Shown here piece after piece: positions 43,111-52,139 of a stretch of DNA of 64,000 bases (the stretch's first letter is position 1; every line of letters begins with the position of its first letter). The notes beneath the pieces are model-generated. The model searched no databases. It saw only the letters and a list, made by a program, of their open reading frames with translations, and was not told the DNA's origin. Position numbers and translations under genes: made by a program. The DNA is from Chryseobacterium limigenitum (lineage in GTDB: Bacteria > Bacteroidota > Bacteroidia > Flavobacteriales > Weeksellaceae): assembly GCF_900114875.1 (NCBI RefSeq), contig NZ_FPKW01000019.1, forward strand, positions 1-64,000. The letters run 5' to 3'.

Positions 43111-43419
43111 TTACGCTTGTACGTTGTTTCCACCTAATACGAAAGGCTCAACTTCTTTGATCTCTCCGAATTGTTGCTCGTAGTTTGTGATGTTCTGTTG
43201 AAGAGCAGCTAATACTCTCTTAGCGTGAAGTGGAGCAAGAATAACTCTTGAACGCACGTTAGCTTGTTGTACACCCGGCATTAATTGGATAAAATCTACA
43301 ACAAACTCAGATGGAGAATGGTTTACTAGAGCAAGGTTACAATATACCCCTGAAGCTACCATTTCGTTAAGTTGGATGTTGATGTTGTTTGGATCTTGAT
43401 TTTGATTTTGATTGTCCAT
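43111..43419 (-). CDS. DUF3467 protein
   Basis: 102 residues, soluble. The N-terminus is Asn/Gln-rich (MDNQNQNQDPNNINIQLNE). The body shows YCNLALVNHSPSEFVVDFIQLMPGVQQANVRSRVILAPLHAKRVLAAL, the DUF3467 signature. It follows rpoC by 86 nt and shares its transcript; this position is common in Bacteroidota. Its role is not known; the linkage hints at transcription or translation control. A broken copy of its 3' end lies 0.5 kb downstream. Confidence 0.92.
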   Translation of the reverse strand: MDNQNQNQDPNNINIQLNEMVASGVYCNLALVNHSPSEFVVDFIQLMPGVQQANVRSRVILAPLHAKRVLAALQQNITNYEQQFGEIKEVEPFVLGGNNVQA

Positions 43420-43505
43420 GTTTTCTTTAAATATTTTTTTGTTTAAAAAGTTTCAGGCCTCTAATTTAAAATTTAAACTCGAATCCTGAAACTTTTCTTT
43501 ACTTT

Positions 43506-46500
43506 TTAGTTAATATCTTCGAATTCTTTTTTAGAACCTACGATAACATTCTGATACTCTTTAAGACCCGTACCTGCAGGAATTCTGTGTCCTACAATTA
43601 CGTTTTCTTTAAGACCTGTTAGGTAATCTACCTTACCGGCAACTGCTGCTTCGTTAAGAACCTTAGTTGTTTCCTGGAATGATGCTGCAGACATGAATGA
43701 TTTAGTCTGAAGAGCCGCTCTTGTAATACCTTGCAGTACAGGCGTTGCTGTAGCTGGTAAAGCTTCTCTTACTTCAACTAAAGCCTGATCTTCACGCTTC
43801 AATTTAGAGTTTTCGTCTCTTAATTCTCTTGCAGTAATCATCTGACCTGGTTTGAATTCTTTAGAATCACCAGCTTCAGTTACTACCTTAAGACCGAATA
43901 CTCTGTTGTTTTCTTCCAAGAAATCAAATTTGTGCTCAAGAGCTCCTTCAAGGAATTGAGTATCACCTCCATCAACGATAGATACTTTCGTCATCATCTG
44001 TCTTACGATAATTTCGAAGTGCTTATCATCAATTTTTACCCCTTGTAGACGGTAAACTTCCTGAATTTCATTTACTAAATATTCCTGAACCGCAGTTGGA
44101 CCTTTAATTCTTAAGATATCGTCCGGCGTAATTGATCCGTCAGAAAGTGGCGAACCAGCTCTTACGAAGTCATTCTCCTGAACCAAGATCTGGTTAGATA
44201 ATTTAACTAAATAAATTTTTCTTTCACCAGTTTTTGCTTCAACGATCAATTCACGGTTACCTCTTTTGATTTTTCCGTAAGAAACTACCCCATCGATTTC
44301 AGTAACAACCGCCGGGTTTGAAGGGTTTCTTGCTTCGAATAATTCGGTAACTCTCGGAAGACCTCCGGTGATATCCCCTGCTTTTGCAGATTTTCTTGGG
44401 ATCTTGATTAAGACTTTACCAGCCTTAATTTTTTCACCATCGTTTACCATTAAGTGGGCTCCTACCGGTAAGTTGTATGCTTTCTGCTCAACACCTTTAG
44501 AATCTACCACCTTCAGAGTAGGTACGGCTTTCTTATTTCTAGATTCAGAGATTACTTTCTCTTCAAATCCTGTCTGTTCGTCAATTTCCAATTGGAATGA
44601 AATACCCTGGATAATATCTTCATACTCTACCTTACCGGCAGTTTCTGCAATAATTACCGCGTTATACGGATCCCATCTACAGATAGTATCACCTTTTTTC
44701 ACTTTATCACCTGGCTTCACAGCTAATATAGATCCATAAGGTACGTTAGCGATCATCAATGGAGTTCTGGTTTCGTTATCAGCAACCAATCTGAATTCCG
44801 TAGAACGAGAAACTACTACCTCAGCAGTATTACCGCTTTCGTCTTCAGATGTAATTGTTCTTACATCATCCATTTCAACGATACCGTCTCTTCTAGCTAC
44901 GATTGATGGGTTTTCTGATACGTTACCTGCAGTACCCCCTTGGTGGAAGGTTCTCAATGTTAACTGAGTACCCGGTTCCCCAATAGATTGTGCACCAATT
45001 ACACCTACTGCTTCACCCATATGGATTACTTTACCTGTTGCTAAGTTTCTTCCGTAACATTTTGCACAGATACCTTTCTTAGTTTCACAAGTTAATGGTG
45101 AACGAACTTCAACAGCTTCTAATCCTGCTTCTTCAATTCTCTTAGCTAATGGCTCATTGATCACCTGATCTGCTTCAGCAATAAGCTCATCGCTTTCAGG
45201 GTCATAGATATTATGTAGAGAAACTCTACCTAAGATTCTTTCAGAAATTCTTTCAACGATCTCATCATTTTTCTTCAAAGCAGTAACTTCAGTACCTCTT
45301 AAAGTACCACAGTCTGTTTCAGTAATGATAACATCCTGAGCAACGTCTACCAATCTTCTCGTTAAGTAACCCGCATCGGCAGTCTTAAGTGCGGTATCCG
45401 CAAGACCCTTACGAGCACCGTGAGTAGAGATAAAGTATTCTAGGATCGAAAGACCTTCCTTAAAGTTTGCAAGGATCGGGTTTTCAATGATCTCCGCACC
45501 AGTAGAACCGGCTTTCTGCGGTTTTGCCATCAAACCTCTCATCCCTGATAACTGACGGATCTGTTCCTTAGAACCCCTCGCCCCAGAATCAAGCATCATA
45601 TATACAGAGTTGAATCCACCTTGGTCGGTTTTCATTCTGCTCATGATCATTTCAGTTAATCCGGCGTTGGTATTTGTCCAAACGTCAATTACCTGGTTAT
45701 AACGTTCTGTATCTGTAATTAGACCCATGTTATAGTTGGCTCTAATCTCATCTACAGTAGAAATTGCTGTAGCAACCATTGCTTTCTTCTCAACAGGAAC
45801 TACGATGTCACCTAATGAGAATGAAAGACCTCCTTTAAATGCATTTGAATACCCTAAGTCTTTCATTGCATCCAAGAACTTCACAGTTGTAGGGAAATCT
45901 GTATCATCAAGGACTCTACCGATAACGTTTCTTAATGATTTCTTTGTAAGAAGTTCATTAATATATCCTGACTGTTTTGGAACGATTTGGTTGAATAAAA
46001 TTCTACCAACAGAAGTTTCAATTAATTTAGTTGAAATCTCACCGTTTTCTTTAACAGGCAGTCTACATCTAACCTTAGCGTTTAGAGAAACTTTTCCTTC
46101 TGCGTAAGCGATTTCCGCTTCTTCAGGAGAATAGAATGCAAGACCTTCACCTTTTACTTTCATATCTTCTGTAGAGCTCAATTCTTTAGTCATGAAATAT
46201 AGACCAAGAACCATGTCCTGAGAAGGTACCGTAATTGGAGAACCGTTTGCAGGGTTCAAAATATTTTGAGAACCTAACATTAATAACTGAGCTTCAAGAA
46301 TTGCTTCAGGGCCTAACGGTAAATGTACCGCCATCTGGTCACCATCGAAATCGGCATTGAAGGCCGTTGTTACTAACGGGTGTAGCTGGATTGCCTTACC
46401 TTCGATCATCTTAGGTTGGAAAGCCTGGATACCTAGTCTGTGCAAAGTAGGCGCTCTGTTTAGTAAAACAGGGTGACCTTTCATTACACCTTCTAAGATA

Positions 46501-47771
46501 TCATATACTACTGGTTCTTTTCTGTCAATAATTCTCTTTGCAGATTTTACTGTTTTTACAATCCCTCTTTCAATTAGTTTTCTAATGATAAATGGTTTGT
46601 ACAATTCAGCAGCCATATCTTTAGGAATACCACATTCGTGAAGCTGTAAGTTTGGACCTACAACAATTACCGAACGCGCAGAGTAATCTACCCTTTTCCC
46701 AAGTAAGTTCTGACGGAAACGACCTTGCTTACCTTTCAATGAATCTGAAAGTGATTTCAATGGTCTGTTTGATTCAGATTTTACTGCAGAAGATTTTCTT
46801 GTATTATCGAATAATGAATCTACTGATTCCTGAAGCATACGCTTCTCGTTTCTCAAGATTACTTCCGGAGCTTTGATCTCCAATAATCTCTTCAAACGGT
46901 TATTTCTGATAATTACTCTTCTATAAAGGTCATTTAAGTCAGAAGTAGCGAAACGTCCTCCATCCAATGGAACTAATGGTCTTAATTCTGGTGGAATAAC
47001 AGGAAGTACACGCATGATCATCCACTCTGGTCTGTTGATCATTCTAGTGTTAGCACCTCTCAATGCTTCTACAACGTTCAATCTTTTCAGAGCTTCAGTT
47101 CTTCTTTGCTTAGAACCTTCGTTGTGAGCTTTGTGTCTCAAGTCGAAAGACAATGCATCAAGATCGATTCTTTTTAATAATTCCTCAACCGCTTCAGCAC
47201 CCATTTTGGCGATGAATTTGTTCGGATCAGAATCATCAAGATATTGATTTTCTACAGGAAGAGTTTCCATGATATCAAGGTATTCTTCTTCTGTAAGGAA
47301 TTCTTTATCGTCAAAATCAGAACCATCTAATTTCTTAGCGATACCTTGCTGAATAACAACATATCTCTCGTAATAGATGATCATATCTAATTTCTTAGAA
47401 GGTATCCCTAAAAGGTAACCGATTTTGTTCGGTAAAGAACGGAAATACCAGATGTGAGCGATAGGAACCACCAAGTTGATGTGTCCGATTCTCTCTCTTC
47501 TTACTTTCTTCTCCGTAACTTCTACTCCACAACGGTCACAAACGATCCCTTTGTAACGAATTCTCTTGTATTTACCACAAGCACATTCGTAATCCTTTAC
47601 AGGGCCGAAGATTTTTTCACAGAACAAACCGTCTCTTTCAGGTTTATGCGTTCTGTAGTTAATAGTTTCCGGTTTTAGAACCTCTCCTCTAGAATCCTGT
47701 AAAATGGATTCCGGAGAAGCTAAACCGATGGTTATTTTATTAAATCTACTTGATTTATTTTTATTTGACAT
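43506..47771 (-). CDS. rpoC: DNA-directed RNA polymerase subunit beta'
   Basis: 1421-residue catalytic subunit. The N-terminal zinc site is Cys63, Cys65, Cys78 and Cys81 (ECACGKYKRIRYKGIVCDRCG). The active-site magnesium loop is NADFDGDQMAVHLPL (about 46335 in the DNA). The bridge helix/trigger-loop region contains GARKGLADTALKTADAGYLTRRLVDVAQD, and the second zinc site lies around CETKKGICAKCYG. Length and order are those of Bacteroidota RpoC. It starts 82 nt after rpoB and is co-transcribed with it. Confidence 0.98.
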   Translation of the reverse strand: MSNKNKSSRFNKITIGLASPESILQDSRGEVLKPETINYRTHKPERDGLFCEKIFGPVKDYECACGKYKRIRYKGIVCDRCGVEVTEKKVRRERIGHINLVVPIAHIWYFRSLPNKIGYLLGIPSKKLDMIIYYERYVVIQQGIAKKLDGSDFDDKEFLTEEEYLDIMETLPVENQYLDDSDPNKFIAKMGAEAVEELLKRIDLDALSFDLRHKAHNEGSKQRRTEALKRLNVVEALRGANTRMINRPEWMIMRVLPVIPPELRPLVPLDGGRFATSDLNDLYRRVIIRNNRLKRLLEIKAPEVILRNEKRMLQESVDSLFDNTRKSSAVKSESNRPLKSLSDSLKGKQGRFRQNLLGKRVDYSARSVIVVGPNLQLHECGIPKDMAAELYKPFIIRKLIERGIVKTVKSAKRIIDRKEPVVYDILEGVMKGHPVLLNRAPTLHRLGIQAFQPKMIEGKAIQLHPLVTTAFNADFDGDQMAVHLPLGPEAILEAQLLMLGSQNILNPANGSPITVPSQDMVLGLYFMTKELSSTEDMKVKGEGLAFYSPEEAEIAYAEGKVSLNAKVRCRLPVKENGEISTKLIETSVGRILFNQIVPKQSGYINELLTKKSLRNVIGRVLDDTDFPTTVKFLDAMKDLGYSNAFKGGLSFSLGDIVVPVEKKAMVATAISTVDEIRANYNMGLITDTERYNQVIDVWTNTNAGLTEMIMSRMKTDQGGFNSVYMMLDSGARGSKEQIRQLSGMRGLMAKPQKAGSTGAEIIENPILANFKEGLSILEYFISTHGARKGLADTALKTADAGYLTRRLVDVAQDVIITETDCGTLRGTEVTALKKNDEIVERISERILGRVSLHNIYDPESDELIAEADQVINEPLAKRIEEAGLEAVEVRSPLTCETKKGICAKCYGRNLATGKVIHMGEAVGVIGAQSIGEPGTQLTLRTFHQGGTAGNVSENPSIVARRDGIVEMDDVRTITSEDESGNTAEVVVSRSTEFRLVADNETRTPLMIANVPYGSILAVKPGDKVKKGDTICRWDPYNAVIIAETAGKVEYEDIIQGISFQLEIDEQTGFEEKVISESRNKKAVPTLKVVDSKGVEQKAYNLPVGAHLMVNDGEKIKAGKVLIKIPRKSAKAGDITGGLPRVTELFEARNPSNPAVVTEIDGVVSYGKIKRGNRELIVEAKTGERKIYLVKLSNQILVQENDFVRAGSPLSDGSITPDDILRIKGPTAVQEYLVNEIQEVYRLQGVKIDDKHFEIIVRQMMTKVSIVDGGDTQFLEGALEHKFDFLEENNRVFGLKVVTEAGDSKEFKPGQMITARELRDENSKLKREDQALVEVREALPATATPVLQGITRAALQTKSFMSAASFQETTKVLNEAAVAGKVDYLTGLKENVIVGHRIPAGTGLKEYQNVIVGSKKEFEDIN

Positions 47772-47853
47772 TTTTTAGATTTTAGATTTTGGATTATAAA
47801 TTTTGGGTTATAAATTCTGAACTGATTCAAAATTCATTTATCAAAATTTAAAA

Positions 47854-50800
47854 TTATTCCTCAAGTCTTACATCAAGTCCAAGTCCTTGTAACTCGTGAA
47901 GTAATACGTTGAAAGATTCCGGAATACCTGGTTCAGGCATTGCTTCCCCTTTCGCGATAGCTTCATAAGTTTTTGCTCTACCAATCACGTCATCCGACTT
48001 CACAGTCAGGATTTCTCTCAAGATGTTTGATGCTCCAAATGCTTCAAGAGCCCAAACCTCCATCTCTCCGAATCTCTGACCTCCGAACTGAGCTTTACCT
48101 CCTAACGGCTGTTGAGTAATCAATGAGTATGGTCCGATAGAACGTGCGTGCATTTTATCATCTACCATGTGACCCAGTTTCAGCATGTAAATAATACCTA
48201 CTGTAGCCGGCTGTGTAAATCTTTCTCCGGTACCACCATCATAAAGGTGAGTGTTACCAAATTTAGGAAGACCTGCTTTTTCTGTGTACTCAGTAATTTG
48301 ATCTAATGTAGCTCCATCAAAGATTGGTGTAGCGAACGTCATTCCTAATTTCTGACCAGCCCATCCAAGAACTGTTTCATAGATCTGTCCGATGTTCATA
48401 CGAGAAGGTACTCCTAGTGGATTCAATACGATATCTACCGGTGTTCCGTCTTCTAGGAATGGCATATCTTCTTCACGAACGATTCTTGAAACGATACCTT
48501 TGTTACCGTGACGTCCTGCCATTTTATCCCCTACATTCAACTTACGCTTCTTAGCGATATACACTTTAGCTAACTTCATGATACCTGCAGGAAGCTCATC
48601 TCCGATAGAAATTGCGAATTTCTCACGGTTTTTAACCCCTTGGATATCGTTGAACTTGATTTTATAATTGTGAATTAATTGTTTGATCAATTCATTCTTA
48701 TCGTTATCTACCGTCCAATCTGCACCACTTACGTTTACGTAATCTTCAACTGAAGTTAATAATCTGTGAGTAAATTTCACACCTTTACCGATGATCTCTT
48801 CATCAAGGTCATTTTGAACCCCTTGAGAAGTTTTCCCGCTTACAAGTGTATTTAATTTTTCAATTAAAGTATTTCTTAACTCATCAAACTTAGCCTTGTA
48901 AGTGTTTTCAATCTCTTCAAGTTTAAGTTTTTCTTCAGTTCTTTTCTTTTTGTCTTTAATATTTCTAGAGAACAATTTTTTGTTGATAACAACACCTCTT
49001 AATGAAGAGTCAGCTTTCAATGAAGCATCCTTAACATCACCAGCTTTGTCACCAAAGATTGCTCTAAGAAGTTTCTCTTCAGGAGTCGGGTCTGATTCTC
49101 CTTTTGGAGTAATCTTACCGATCATAATGTCACCAGGCTTCACCTCAGCTCCAATTCTGATCATACCGTTCTCGTCAAGATCTTTTGTAGCTTCTTCAGA
49201 AACGTTAGGAATATCTGCTGTCAATTCTTCCATACCTAATTTAGTATCACGAACTTCCAGAGAATACTCATCCACGTGGATTGAAGTAAACCAGTCTTCA
49301 CGTACAACTTTTTCGTTGATTACGATCGCATCCTCAAAGTTGTAACCCTTCCAAGGCATGAACGCAACCACTAAGTTTCTACCAAGAGCTAATTCTCCTT
49401 TTTCAGTAGCATAACCGTCGCAAAGTACCTGTCCTTTTTGCACTGTTTCACCAATTCTTACGTTTGGTCTTAGTGTAATTGTTGTACTCTGGTTAGTTTT
49501 TCTAAACTTAGTCAAGTTATATGTTTTCGTAGCAGATTCGAATGATACTAGATCTTCGTCATCGCTTCTTTCATATTTAATAGTAATCTTGTCTGCATCT
49601 ACATATTCAACAGTACCGTTACCTTCAGCATTGATCAAGATTCTTGAATCTTTAGCAACTTGCTGCTCAAGACCAGTACCTACAATCGGTGCCTGTGGCT
49701 TCAATAATGGAACTGCCTGACGCATCATGTTTGATCCCATCAACGCACGGTTCGCATCATCATGTTCCAAGAAAGGAATCAATGAAGCTGAAATACCAGA
49801 AATCTGGTTTGGTGCAACGTCGATAAGGTTAACCTGAGAAGGCTCAACTACAGGATAATCTCCATCTAGTCTTGCAATAATTCTATCAGTTTGGAATTCT
49901 CCCTGATCATTCAACTCAACGTTTGCCTGAGCAATTACTTTATCTTCTTCGTCTTCTGCATTTAGATAAATAGGATCAGCATTAAGATCTACTGTACTGT
50001 TTTCTACTTTTCTATATGGAGTTTCGATGAAACCTAAGTTATTAATTTTCGCATAGATACCCAAAGAAGAGATCAAACCAATGTTTGGTCCTTCCGGAGT
50101 TTCAATAGGACAAATTCTTCCGTAGTGAGTATGGTGAACGTCACGCACCTCGAAACCTGCTCTTTCTCTTGATAAACCACCAGGCCCTAGTGCAGAAAGT
50201 CTACGCTTGTGCGTGATTTCTGAAAGTGGGTTGGTTTGGTCCATGAACTGAGAAAGCTGGTTGGTACCAAAGAATGAGTTAATAACTGATGTTAATGTTT
50301 TAGCATTTACTAGATCTAGCGGAGTAAATATCTCGTTATCTCTAACGTTCATTCTTTCCTTAATCGTTCTAGCAATTCTTGAAAGACCTACACCAAACTG
50401 TCCTGCTAATTGCTCTCCAACAGTTTTAATTCTTCTGTTAGAAAGGTGGTCAATATCATCAACCTCAGCTTTAGAGTTTACCAATTCGATCAAGTGTCTT
50501 ACAATCGCAATGATATCTTCTTTTGTAAGAACCTCAGTTGTAGTCGGGATATTAAGACCTAACTTTTTGTTTAGTCTGTAACGTCCTACTTCACCAAGTG
50601 AGTATCTTTGCTCAGAGAAGAATAATTTTTCAATAATTCCTCTTGCAGTTTCCTCATCGGGTGGATCTGCATTTCTTAACTGACGGTAAATATACTCTAC
50701 TGCTTCTTTTTCAGAGTTCGTAGGGTCTTTTTGTAATGTATTCTGGATGATAGAGAATTCATTTGCATTTTCTTTGTGAATCAAGATAGATTTCACACCT

Positions 50801-51675
50801 GCATCAAGAATAAGATCTAAATGTTCTTTTTCAAGAATAGTTTCTCTGTCTAGGATAATTTCGTTTCTTTCGATAGAAACAACTTCTCCTGTATCTTCGT
50901 CTACGAAATCTTCGAACCAAGTGTTCAATACTCTCGCAGCCAATGTTCTTCCTTCAACTTTTTTAAGGGCAGCTTTAGAAACCTTCACTTCTTCCGCAAG
51001 GTCGAAGATCTGAAGAATGTCTTTATCAGATTCGAATCCGATAGCTCTTAATAAAGTAGTTAATGGTAATTTTTTCTTACGGTCAATATACGCATACATT
51101 ACGCTGTTGATATCCGTAGTAAATTCCATCCAAGATCCTTTGAAAGGGATAATTCTTGAATAGTAAAGCTTCGTTCCGTTAGCGTGATAAGTCTGTCCGA
51201 AGAATACACCAGGTGAACGGTGAAGCTGCGTAACAATAACCCTCTCAGCACCATTGATGATGAAAGAACCACTATCCGTCATGTAAGGAACCGGGCCTAA
51301 ATATACATCCTGAACCACAGTTTGGAAATCTTCGTGCTCAGGGTCTGTACAATACAATTTAAGTCTTGCTTTAAGAGGGACTGAATACGTCAATCCTCTT
51401 TCTACACACTCATTGATAGAATAACGTGGAGAATCTACCAAATAATCTAAAAATTCCAAAACGAATTGGTTTCTAGAATCGGTAATCGGGAAATTTTCTT
51501 GGAAAGTCTTGTGCAGACCTTCTTTTTTTCTGTCTTCAGGAAGCGTATCAAGCTGGAAAAACTCCTTAAACGACTCTAATTGGATATCCAAGAAGTCTGG
51601 AGTAATAATTTTTCCTTTCGCTGAAGAGAAATTAATTCTCTGATTCCCCCTAGTTGTTGATGTTGTTTTACTCAT
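47854..51675 (-). CDS. rpoB: DNA-directed RNA polymerase subunit beta
   Basis: 1273 residues. The rifampin pocket (about 50175-50270 in the DNA) reads TNQLSQFMDQTNPLSEITHKRR followed by LSALGPGGLSRERAGFEVRD. The usual resistance positions (Asp516, His526 and Ser531 in E. coli numbering) are all wild type, so this polymerase should be drug-sensitive. Other motifs are HYGRICPIETPEGPNIGLI, the KRKLNVGDKMAGRHGNKG active-site lysines, and the C-terminal GGQRFGEMEVWALEAFGA. Unlike in most bacteria, rplL does not lie upstream; the gene has its own promoter and a long leader. Confidence 0.98.
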   Translation of the reverse strand: MSKTTSTTRGNQRINFSSAKGKIITPDFLDIQLESFKEFFQLDTLPEDRKKEGLHKTFQENFPITDSRNQFVLEFLDYLVDSPRYSINECVERGLTYSVPLKARLKLYCTDPEHEDFQTVVQDVYLGPVPYMTDSGSFIINGAERVIVTQLHRSPGVFFGQTYHANGTKLYYSRIIPFKGSWMEFTTDINSVMYAYIDRKKKLPLTTLLRAIGFESDKDILQIFDLAEEVKVSKAALKKVEGRTLAARVLNTWFEDFVDEDTGEVVSIERNEIILDRETILEKEHLDLILDAGVKSILIHKENANEFSIIQNTLQKDPTNSEKEAVEYIYRQLRNADPPDEETARGIIEKLFFSEQRYSLGEVGRYRLNKKLGLNIPTTTEVLTKEDIIAIVRHLIELVNSKAEVDDIDHLSNRRIKTVGEQLAGQFGVGLSRIARTIKERMNVRDNEIFTPLDLVNAKTLTSVINSFFGTNQLSQFMDQTNPLSEITHKRRLSALGPGGLSRERAGFEVRDVHHTHYGRICPIETPEGPNIGLISSLGIYAKINNLGFIETPYRKVENSTVDLNADPIYLNAEDEEDKVIAQANVELNDQGEFQTDRIIARLDGDYPVVEPSQVNLIDVAPNQISGISASLIPFLEHDDANRALMGSNMMRQAVPLLKPQAPIVGTGLEQQVAKDSRILINAEGNGTVEYVDADKITIKYERSDDEDLVSFESATKTYNLTKFRKTNQSTTITLRPNVRIGETVQKGQVLCDGYATEKGELALGRNLVVAFMPWKGYNFEDAIVINEKVVREDWFTSIHVDEYSLEVRDTKLGMEELTADIPNVSEEATKDLDENGMIRIGAEVKPGDIMIGKITPKGESDPTPEEKLLRAIFGDKAGDVKDASLKADSSLRGVVINKKLFSRNIKDKKKRTEEKLKLEEIENTYKAKFDELRNTLIEKLNTLVSGKTSQGVQNDLDEEIIGKGVKFTHRLLTSVEDYVNVSGADWTVDNDKNELIKQLIHNYKIKFNDIQGVKNREKFAISIGDELPAGIMKLAKVYIAKKRKLNVGDKMAGRHGNKGIVSRIVREEDMPFLEDGTPVDIVLNPLGVPSRMNIGQIYETVLGWAGQKLGMTFATPIFDGATLDQITEYTEKAGLPKFGNTHLYDGGTGERFTQPATVGIIYMLKLGHMVDDKMHARSIGPYSLITQQPLGGKAQFGGQRFGEMEVWALEAFGASNILREILTVKSDDVIGRAKTYEAIAKGEAMPEPGIPESFNVLLHELQGLGLDVRLEE

Positions 51676-52003
51676 AAAACTTTTAAAGAAAGGGTTAAAA
51701 AATATTTTGATTTATACAAAAAATATCAGAAAAAGACTGTCGGATAAAAGAGGCAAGACAAAAGACATTTGATGTTTGGCGCTATCAGAAGTGGTCTTTG
51801 ATCTTAATTCTTTATTCTTATATTCTAATTCTAACTGCAACGCTGGTATATCTTTTCACAGCGTAATGCAAAATATTTTTAAATTTTACTTTTTGAGGCA
51901 GAAATTACCGCAATATCTACAAAATTAAAATCCCTTTCATAATTACGAAAGAGTTGATATTTAATATATTATAGATTTACAAACAATTATTAGCGCCAAA
52001 AGA
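51676..52003 (-). ncRNA. Predicted structured leader RNA of rpoBC
   Basis: The rpoBC transcript should begin at about 52003 and run ~325 nt before the rpoB ATG. The first bases form TTTGGCGCTA (minus strand of 51991-52000), exactly complementary to TAGCGCCAAA (minus strand of 51775-51784). This 10-bp closing helix would enclose ~206 nt. Inside are smaller hairpins, CTTTC/GAAAG (51934-51951) and ACGCTG/CAGCGT (51840-51864). No protein frame is seen. I know of no named family that it matches. Confidence 0.5.
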
Positions 52004-52008
52004 GTTGG

Positions 52009-52039
52009 CAAAGATACAAAAACTTATTTATAATCACAA
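52009..52039 (-). promoter_or_regulatory. Promoter of rpoBC
   Basis: On the minus strand TTG (52037-52039), 20 nt, TATCTTTG (52009-52016): a perfect match to the Bacteroidota consensus. It lies between the terminator of the T9SS gene and rpoB. Confidence 0.8.
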
Positions 52040-52082
52040 ATAAAACTCTTTCATTTTAAAGCAGTTAAAAAATTCATCCCAA

Positions 52083-52111
52083 TAAAAAAGGCCGCCCAAA
52101 CGGACGACCTT
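52083..52111 (-). terminator. Terminator after the 877-residue T9SS gene
   Basis: AAGGCCGCCC (52089-52098) pairs with GGACGACCTT (52102-52111), with two G-T pairs on the minus-strand RNA. T-run TTTTTTATT follows on that strand. Confidence 0.85.
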
Positions 52112-52139
52112 ACCTTACTACTAAAACTATCTCAAGAAA

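Noticed and set aside
48902..49345. 147-residue frame antisense to rpoB, and similar ones in rpoC
   Set aside because: Ser/Phe-rich antisense translations of highly conserved genes; long antisense frames are expected there from codon use.
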